This document shows, in pieces, positions 8,505-11,917 of a stretch of DNA of 11,917 nt (position 1 is the stretch's first letter; each line of letters begins with the position of its first letter). Location of the stretch: NCBI GenBank assembly GCA_964424125.1, contig CAYRHS010000095.1:1-11917 (forward strand), in the 5' to 3' direction. This DNA comes from CAYRHS01 sp964424125 (GTDB lineage: Bacteria; Actinomycetota; Acidimicrobiia; IMCC26256; JAOSJL01). The notes under the pieces are model-generated. The model did no database searches and had not been told where the DNA came from. It was given only the letters and a program-made list of their open reading frames with translations. A program made the translations under genes and the position numbers.

Positions 8505-8989
8505 TACGCGGCCTTCTCCGGCGTCTCCGACTCACCCTCGTCAGCAGCCGCCGCCTCTCGCAACGCTTCGGAGAGCCGCTGCATCACGCCCGTCCTGCGC
8601 ACCGGGGCGGGCGCGTACGGGCTCACGCGCTGACGCGGGCCCCAATCGAGCGCGCCGACCGAGAGCAGGTAGGCGAAGGGCACGAGGAGCACGATCAGGA
8701 ACACCGCGATGGCGACGAGCCCGCCCAAGCCCAACGAGCGGAACACGAGCGTGAACGGGTACAGGAAGACGATCTCCACGTCGAGGACGATGAACGCCAG
8801 CGCCACGAGGTAGAAGCGCACCGGGAAACGGCTCGACACGTCGTACTCGGAGACGATGCCGCACTCGTACGGCGCTGCTTTCGCGGACGTCGGCCGCCGC
8901 GGCGTGAGGAAGCCCGATGCCGTGAACGATCCGGCCGCGAAGAGCCCCGTGAGGACGATCATCATGAAGATGGGCAGGTACTGCGCCAT
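8504..8989 (-). CDS. nuoA: NADH-quinone oxidoreductase subunit A (ND3 homologue), first gene of the nuo operon
   Basis: NuoA is a small membrane subunit next to NuoH; its first loop contacts the quinone cavity. The product has 161 residues with three hydrophobic helices (about 4-27, 60-82 and 87-111). The loop motif YECG at 41-44 (C43 is the conserved loop cysteine) and RFPVRFYLVALAFIVLDVEI at 54-73 identify the family. The start is the ATG at 8989, preceded on the coding strand by a purine-rich GGGGACGG about five bases upstream. The last 40 or so residues form a charged, Ala-rich tail (ALREAAAADEGESETPEKAA), longer than in the roughly 120-150-residue homologues. A GTG seven codons upstream (9010) is a less likely alternative start. 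Confidence 0.95.
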   Translation of the reverse strand: MAQYLPIFMMIVLTGLFAAGSFTASGFLTPRRPTSAKAAPYECGIVSEYDVSSRFPVRFYLVALAFIVLDVEIVFLYPFTLVFRSLGLGGLVAIAVFLIVLLVPFAYLLSVGALDWGPRQRVSPYAPAPVRRTGVMQRLSEALREAAAADEGESETPEKAA

Positions 8990-9137
8990 GCCGACCGTCC
9001 CCGTGCTCACGCGTTCTCGCCGCGGGGAATCTAGCGGACACTTCGCGCAGCACTCTCCCTCACCGCTCCCCGAGACCGAGATCGTCCGGTCTGCGAGCCC
9101 GCCCCGCTGCCCCCGAACGCGTTCCGGAGTGCTCGGC
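8990..9137 (-). promoter_or_regulatory. nuo operon leader with a candidate -10 box
   Basis: This 148-nt gap between the reductase gene and nuoA has no credible ORF of its own. On the minus strand a TAGATT hexamer at 9033-9028 could be a -10 box, which would put a start site near 9021 and give a leader of about 30 nt. No good -35 hexamer sits at the expected distance. A 10-bp perfect palindrome GAACGCGTTC lies at 9115-9124, and its ACGCGTTC half recurs at 9009-9016. A weak stem (AGACCG/CGGTCT, 9073-9078 and 9087-9092) is also present. No hairpin followed by a T-tract is visible, so read-through from the upstream gene into nuoA is possible. Confidence 0.35.
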
Positions 9138-10385
9138 CTACGGCTCGGGAGCGAAGCGGACGAGCTGCGCGAGGCTCGCGTAGGCGGCCTCTGCCGGCCC
9201 GATCTCGTCGGGTCGGAGCAGGTTCGCCATGATCCGCAACACCCATTCCATGAGGGTGTGCGACCGCATTCCCACACGGGTGAGCTCGCGCATCACGGCG
9301 GGGTTGCCGATCGCCTTCACGAACGCGCGAGCGGTCTTGAAGTAGAGGCCGAAGCGTCGGTCGAGCTCGGCGGGATACTCCTGGAGGGCGAGCCCGTCAC
9401 CGGTCTCGAGCGCGAGCGCGGCCGCGTCCGCCGCGATGTGGCCCGTCTCGTACGCGTAGGCGATGCCTTCGCCGTTGAACGGGTTGACGGAGCCGGCCGC
9501 GTCCCCGACGACGAGCCAGGTCGGCCCGGTCTTGGGCACGACCGATCCCCCGGTGGGGAGCTTGCCCCCGGTCGGTGGGCCGCAGGACGTCTCGGGACGG
9601 ATGCCCCAGGACGCGGGCGCGGTCTCGCAGAAGGCTTCCATCAGGCGTGACGTGTTCACGGCCTTCCAGCCCGCGAAGGTCGAGAGCAGCCCGACACCGA
9701 CGTTGATGGTTCCGTCCCCGACCGGGAAGACCCAGCCGTAGCCGGGGAGGTGGTTGCCGTCCCGATCACGCAGGTCGAGATGGCTCTCGATCCAGGGCTC
9801 CGCGTGGCGATCGCTTCGGAAATAGCCCCGAATGGCCATCCCGAGCGGGTACATACGGTCGCGGGCAGTGCCGAGCGCCCGGCCGAAGCGAGAGTTGGCG
9901 CCGTCGGCCACGATCACGTGACGGGCCTCCACCGGCTCGTCCACCCCGGTCTCGTGGTGGTGGAGCTCGGCGCCGGCGACCAGTCCCCGGTGCAGGACGG
10001 GTGCCGTCGCCTCGACCCCCGTCCACAAAGTCGCGCCCGCCTTGACCGCTCGGCTGGCGACCAACTCGTCGAGCTCGCGGCGGCGCACGACATAGCCGTG
10101 ATCGGGGAAATCGGGATGATCGGGCCAACGCATCTCGAGGGTGATGCCGTGCGCATGAGAACGCAGACCGTCGAAGCGCTGCGTTCCGGCGAGCTCGTCG
10201 GCCAGCCCCATGTCGTAGAGCTCGCGCACGGCGCGGGGCGTGAGCCCGTCACCGCACGTCTTCTCACGCGGGAAGGGCTTCTTGTCCACCACGAGCACGT
10301 CGTGGCCACGCCGTGCGAGCCAGTACGCGGCGGCCGCACCCGAGGGGCCGGCGCCCACCACGAGGACGTCGTAGCGGCGGCTCAC
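9138..10385 (-). CDS. FAD-dependent geranylgeranyl reductase family protein, probable menaquinone-tail reductase (MenJ-like)
   Basis: The 415-residue flavoprotein belongs to the geranylgeranyl reductase family, which saturates isoprenoid double bonds. The N-terminal FAD-binding fold is clear: DVLVVGAGPSG at 6-16 with the acidic end of the second strand at VVDK. CGDGLTPRAV follows at 44-53, then GYGWVFP near 215 and the second FAD motif GDAAGSVNPFNGEG near 293-306. No membrane segment or signal peptide is obvious. The enzyme sits one gene upstream of nuoA on the same strand and divergent from a cytochrome b operon. In Mycobacterium, MenJ of this family reduces one double bond of the menaquinone side chain, so that is the preferred role (inference). 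Archaeal-type lipid or chlorophyll-phytyl roles are the family alternatives. The start is uncertain: GTG at 10385 gives the normal family N-terminus, TTG at 10406 would add seven residues, and neither has a strong ribosome binding site. Confidence 0.85.
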   Translation of the reverse strand: MSRRYDVLVVGAGPSGAAAAYWLARRGHDVLVVDKKPFPREKTCGDGLTPRAVRELYDMGLADELAGTQRFDGLRSHAHGITLEMRWPDHPDFPDHGYVVRRRELDELVASRAVKAGATLWTGVEATAPVLHRGLVAGAELHHHETGVDEPVEARHVIVADGANSRFGRALGTARDRMYPLGMAIRGYFRSDRHAEPWIESHLDLRDRDGNHLPGYGWVFPVGDGTINVGVGLLSTFAGWKAVNTSRLMEAFCETAPASWGIRPETSCGPPTGGKLPTGGSVVPKTGPTWLVVGDAAGSVNPFNGEGIAYAYETGHIAADAAALALETGDGLALQEYPAELDRRFGLYFKTARAFVKAIGNPAVMRELTRVGMRSHTLMEWVLRIMANLLRPDEIGPAEAAYASLAQLVRFAPEP

Positions 10386-10492
10386 CGATCGATGGTCCCA
10401 CAACAATCGGTGGCTGCTCGTACCGCCGTCTCCAGGCTGCTACCCCGATATGTGCGCCCGCGATCTAGCGTGGTAGCAATCGCTCGGAATTC

Positions 10493-10521
10493 GGGGGGAA
10501 CCCGGGGTCGAGGGTCCCCCC
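10493..10521 (+). promoter_or_regulatory. GC-rich hairpin in the leader of the cytochrome b operon
   Basis: The arms GGGGGGAACCC (10493-10503) and GGGTCCCCCC (10512-10521) are complementary except for one bulged A, around an 8-nt loop. The predicted stem has ten pairs, nine of them G-C. It ends 10 nt before the ribosome binding site at 10532-10538. Its C-run could instead pair with that G-rich site, so a switch or masking role is conceivable. No T-tract follows, so a simple intrinsic terminator is unlikely. Confidence 0.45.
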
Positions 10522-10531
10522 AGCGGCCTTC

Positions 10532-10538
10532 GGGAGGG
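10532..10538 (+). promoter_or_regulatory. Ribosome binding site that selects a TTG start
   Basis: GGGAGGG lies 6 nt upstream of the TTG at 10545 and 15 nt upstream of the in-frame ATG at 10554. The spacing favours TTG as the start of the three-helix membrane protein. A CC-TTCG-GG mini-hairpin (10527-10534) touches the site. Confidence 0.5.
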
Positions 10539-10544
10539 TCCGAC

Positions 10545-11048
10545 TTGCTCGCCATGCTCGAGGCAGGGACGAGACACCTGGCGGTGACGCTCTCCTGGCT
10601 CGGCCCGGCCGGGCGGATGCTCATCGCGATCGCGCTGACCTTCGGCCTACTCGCGCTCGTCACGATCTACCTGGTCGCGGTGCCGAAGTCCTCCCAACCC
10701 GCGACTTGGGCCCAGTCGATGGCCGGAGCGGTCTTGGTGTTCGCGCTCTTCATCCTCGGCTACGGCGTGATCCCCTCCGAGTGGATCATCTTCGCCAACG
10801 CCTACCTGCAGTGGGACAACGCCCACTTCATCCTCGAGCAGAACACGATCGTGCCGTTCGGCATCACACAGAACGTCGCCCGCGATCTCGTCGCGGTGCT
10901 CATCTACGTCTTCTTCCTCAGCACGACCCTGGCGCTGTGGAGCCTGTGGCAGAAGCGCAAGACCGCGGAGGAGCGCGCGGAAGCGGCGGCTGCAGCCGAG
11001 TCCTCGGGCACGTCCGCCTACGGTCGACCGGTCACGAGGAAGGCCTGA
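10545..11048 (+). CDS. Unrecognised three-helix membrane protein, first gene of a ferredoxin-cytochrome b operon
   Basis: I do not recognise the family. From the TTG at 10545 the product has 167 residues (164 from the ATG at 10554). Three hydrophobic segments are visible: about 24-46 (MLIAIALTFGLLALV...), 57-78 with a possible re-entrant continuation to 88 (GYGVIPSEWIIFANAYL), and 113-135 (LVAVLIYVFFLSTTLALW). Between helices two and three is a polar loop with aromatic and acidic residues (QWDNAHFILEQN, 89-100). The C-terminus is a charged Ala/Glu tail followed by a basic end. There is no cysteine, so no Fe-S or haem-c site. The stop is one base before the ferredoxin ATG, which argues for a shared complex. 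The frame is open well upstream, but that part is antisense to the reductase gene and has no membrane-protein character. A small accessory subunit of the cytochrome b complex is the best inference. Confidence 0.8.
   Translation: MLAMLEAGTRHLAVTLSWLGPAGRMLIAIALTFGLLALVTIYLVAVPKSSQPATWAQSMAGAVLVFALFILGYGVIPSEWIIFANAYLQWDNAHFILEQNTIVPFGITQNVARDLVAVLIYVFFLSTTLALWSLWQKRKTAEERAEAAAAAESSGTSAYGRPVTRKA
11036..11043 (+). promoter_or_regulatory. Ribosome binding site of the ferredoxin gene
   Basis: GAGGAAGG ends 6 nt before the ATG at 11050 and lies within the last codons of the preceding gene. It is the best Shine-Dalgarno match in the window and supports that start. Confidence 0.6.
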
Positions 11049-11049
11049 G

Positions 11050-11463
11050 ATGGCGAAGACGGACGCCAACCCGCCCATGCCCGACTTCGCCACCGACTAC
11101 GAACTCGCCGAGGTCGCGCCGGAGTTCCTGACCCAGTCGGTGAAGCCGAAGCAGTTCCTGCACATCGACCAGGCCGAGTGCATCCTCTGCGAAGGCTGCG
11201 TCGACATCTGCCCCTGGAAGTGCATCCACATGGTGTCGGTCGACGCGATCGACACCGCGACCAACACCGAGCGTCCGGGGGAGGATCCTCGCGATCACGT
11301 GGCGTTCATCGTCGACGAGGACGTCTGCACCCGCTGCGCGTTGTGCGTCGATCGATGCCCGACGGGTGTCATCATTCTCGGCAAGCTCAACCCCGACATC
11401 GCCGAAGGTGATCCGCACACGCGCACCAACCGGCACGGGTACAGCTACGGCGTGCGGTTCTAG
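11050..11463 (+). CDS. Two-[4Fe-4S] ferredoxin associated with cytochrome b
   Basis: The 137-residue protein carries two classical [4Fe-4S] motifs: C44-x2-C47-x2-C50-x3-C54-P and C93-x2-C96-x2-C99-x3-C103-P. It would be a soluble or peripheral one-electron carrier. The clusters are 39 residues apart, longer than the roughly 30 or fewer of minimal bacterial ferredoxins; the insert (IDTATNTERPGEDPRDH) is polar. C58 is an additional cysteine. A 40-residue N-terminal region with DYELAEVAPEFLTQSVKPKQ and a 30-residue tail ending in HGYSYGVRF suggest a dedicated docking partner rather than a free ferredoxin. The start follows the previous stop by one base, and the cytochrome b gene begins 14 nt after its stop. 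It is distinct from NuoI, which is encoded on the other strand. The physiological partner and redox direction are unknown. Confidence 0.88.
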   Translation: MAKTDANPPMPDFATDYELAEVAPEFLTQSVKPKQFLHIDQAECILCEGCVDICPWKCIHMVSVDAIDTATNTERPGEDPRDHVAFIVDEDVCTRCALCVDRCPTGVIILGKLNPDIAEGDPHTRTNRHGYSYGVRF

Positions 11464-11477
11464 GGATAGGGCGAGAC

Positions 11478-11917
11478 GTGGCGAACGGAAACGGAAGCGG
11501 AAACGGGCGGGGGAGCCGGCTCCTCGAGGGTGCGCGGTCGATCCCCTCGAAGATCGGCGAGTCGCAAGCGTGGAACTCGATCTTCCGGCCCGGCTCGATC
11601 TACCGGAAGGGCTACACCGACAGCCCGCGCAACCGCTCCTACGTGATCATGAACAACGTGCTGTACCACCTTCACCCGGTGAAGGTGAAGCGGCACGCAG
11701 TGAAGGTCAGCTACACGCTCTGCCTCGGCGGTCTGTCCTTCTTCTTGTTCATCCTGCTCACCGTCACCGGCATCTTCTTGATGTTCTTCTACCGGCCGAC
11801 CGAGGTGCAGGCGTGGAACGACGTCCAGACCCTCGAGACCGCGGTGACGTTCGGCTCCCTCGTGCGCAACATGCACCGGTGGGCCGCGCACCTGATGGTG
11901 CTCTCGGTGTTCTTGCA
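11478..11917 (+). CDS. Cytochrome b (b6-type) subunit of a quinol-oxidising complex, N-terminal part (cut by window edge)
   Basis: This is the core haem-b subunit of a cytochrome bc/b6f-type complex. Only the first 146 residues are present. After a hydrophilic N-terminal region (1-75) a first membrane helix runs about 78-104 (LSFFLFILLTVTGIFLMFFY). The second begins near 127 with SLVRNMHRWAAHLMVLSVFL, closely resembling b6 proteins. H133 is the expected haem ligand. The partner is normally 14 residues later, at codon 147, which the window cuts after its first two bases (CA), consistent with His. The start is a GTG at 11478 with AGGG six bases upstream; no alternative start fits. No Rieske or cytochrome c gene lies upstream, so their position, if any, is beyond the right edge. 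qcrB- or petB-like naming is possible, but I leave the symbol blank. Confidence 0.9.
   Translation, partial: MANGNGSGNGRGSRLLEGARSIPSKIGESQAWNSIFRPGSIYRKGYTDSPRNRSYVIMNNVLYHLHPVKVKRHAVKVSYTLCLGGLSFFLFILLTVTGIFLMFFYRPTEVQAWNDVQTLETAVTFGSLVRNMHRWAAHLMVLSVFL
11484..11507 (+). repeat. Four imperfect hexamer repeats at the 5' end of the cytochrome b gene
   Basis: The units AACGGA, AACGGA, AGCGGA and AACGGG follow each other directly after the start codon and encode Asn-Gly-Asn-Gly-Ser-Gly-Asn-Gly. This flexible N-terminus could vary in length between strains. Confidence 0.6.

Larger units (their letters stand above)
10386..10544. promoter_or_regulatory. Divergent intergenic regulatory region
   Basis: This 159-nt region separates the leftward reductase gene from the rightward cytochrome b operon and must hold the promoters for both unless transcripts enter from outside. 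It contains a spaced inverted repeat TGCTACC (10438-10444) / GGTAGCA (10472-10478), a possible operator. A GATCTA at 10462-10467 reads TAGATC on the minus strand, a weak -10 candidate for the reductase gene. A strong hairpin (10493-10521) precedes the rightward ribosome binding site. I could not find a convincing -35/-10 pair for the rightward operon. Confidence 0.45.

Noticed and set aside
10493..10521. Hairpin as an intrinsic terminator
   Set aside because: No T-tract follows on either strand, and it lies upstream of an operon rather than after a gene.
9750..10544. Upstream continuation of the membrane-protein frame
   Set aside because: It is antisense to the reductase gene and lacks membrane or domain features. 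The ribosome binding site at 10532 marks the real start.
11050..11463. Second NuoI or a hydrogenase ferredoxin subunit
   Set aside because: Cluster spacing and flanking sequence differ from NuoI, and no hydrogenase gene is nearby.
1..11917. Mobile elements, CRISPR arrays, tRNA or rRNA genes
   Set aside because: No transposase, integrase, regularly spaced repeats or RNA-gene hallmarks were seen. Almost all of the sequence is accounted for by respiratory genes.

Overview
The window is a tightly packed stretch of respiratory genes from a very GC-rich bacterium. Strong G/C third positions, several GTG starts (plus one TTG), separate nuoC and nuoD genes, and a geranylgeranyl-reductase-family gene just ahead of nuoA all suggest an actinobacterium. 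Divergent lineages such as Acidimicrobiia would fit, but the assignment is inference because no ribosomal or marker gene is present.

Left and centre (1-8989, minus strand): the first nine genes of a proton-pumping NADH:quinone oxidoreductase (complex I) operon, nuoA-B-C-D-E-F-G-H-I in canonical order. nuoI is cut by the left edge, and nuoJ-N presumably lie beyond it. All eight junctions overlap by 1 or 4 nt (TAGTG, GTGA, ATGA or TGATG), so the operon looks translationally coupled. Fe-S ligands for N1a, N1b, N2, N3, N4, N5 and the non-canonical N7 cluster can be read directly, as can the first cluster of NuoI.

8990-9137: a 148-nt gap holding a candidate nuoA promoter and a repeated ACGCGTTC motif. 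9138-10385 (minus strand): an FAD-dependent geranylgeranyl-reductase-family enzyme. With menaquinone-linked complexes on both sides, the best guess is a MenJ-type reductase that saturates a double bond in the menaquinone tail.

10386-10544: a divergent intergenic region with a strong GC-rich hairpin close to the ribosome binding site of the rightward operon. 10545-11917 (plus strand): three tightly linked genes. They encode an unrecognised three-helix membrane protein, a two-[4Fe-4S] ferredoxin, and the N-terminal part of a b6-type cytochrome b cut by the right edge. No Rieske or cytochrome c gene lies upstream of the cytochrome b, so this is not the usual actinobacterial qcrC-qcrA-qcrB order. 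This is the least conventional part of the window.

Together the genes describe electron entry (complex I reduces quinone), a probable quinone-tailoring enzyme, and a quinol-oxidising cytochrome b complex with an associated ferredoxin. I see no mobile element, CRISPR array, tRNA or rRNA.
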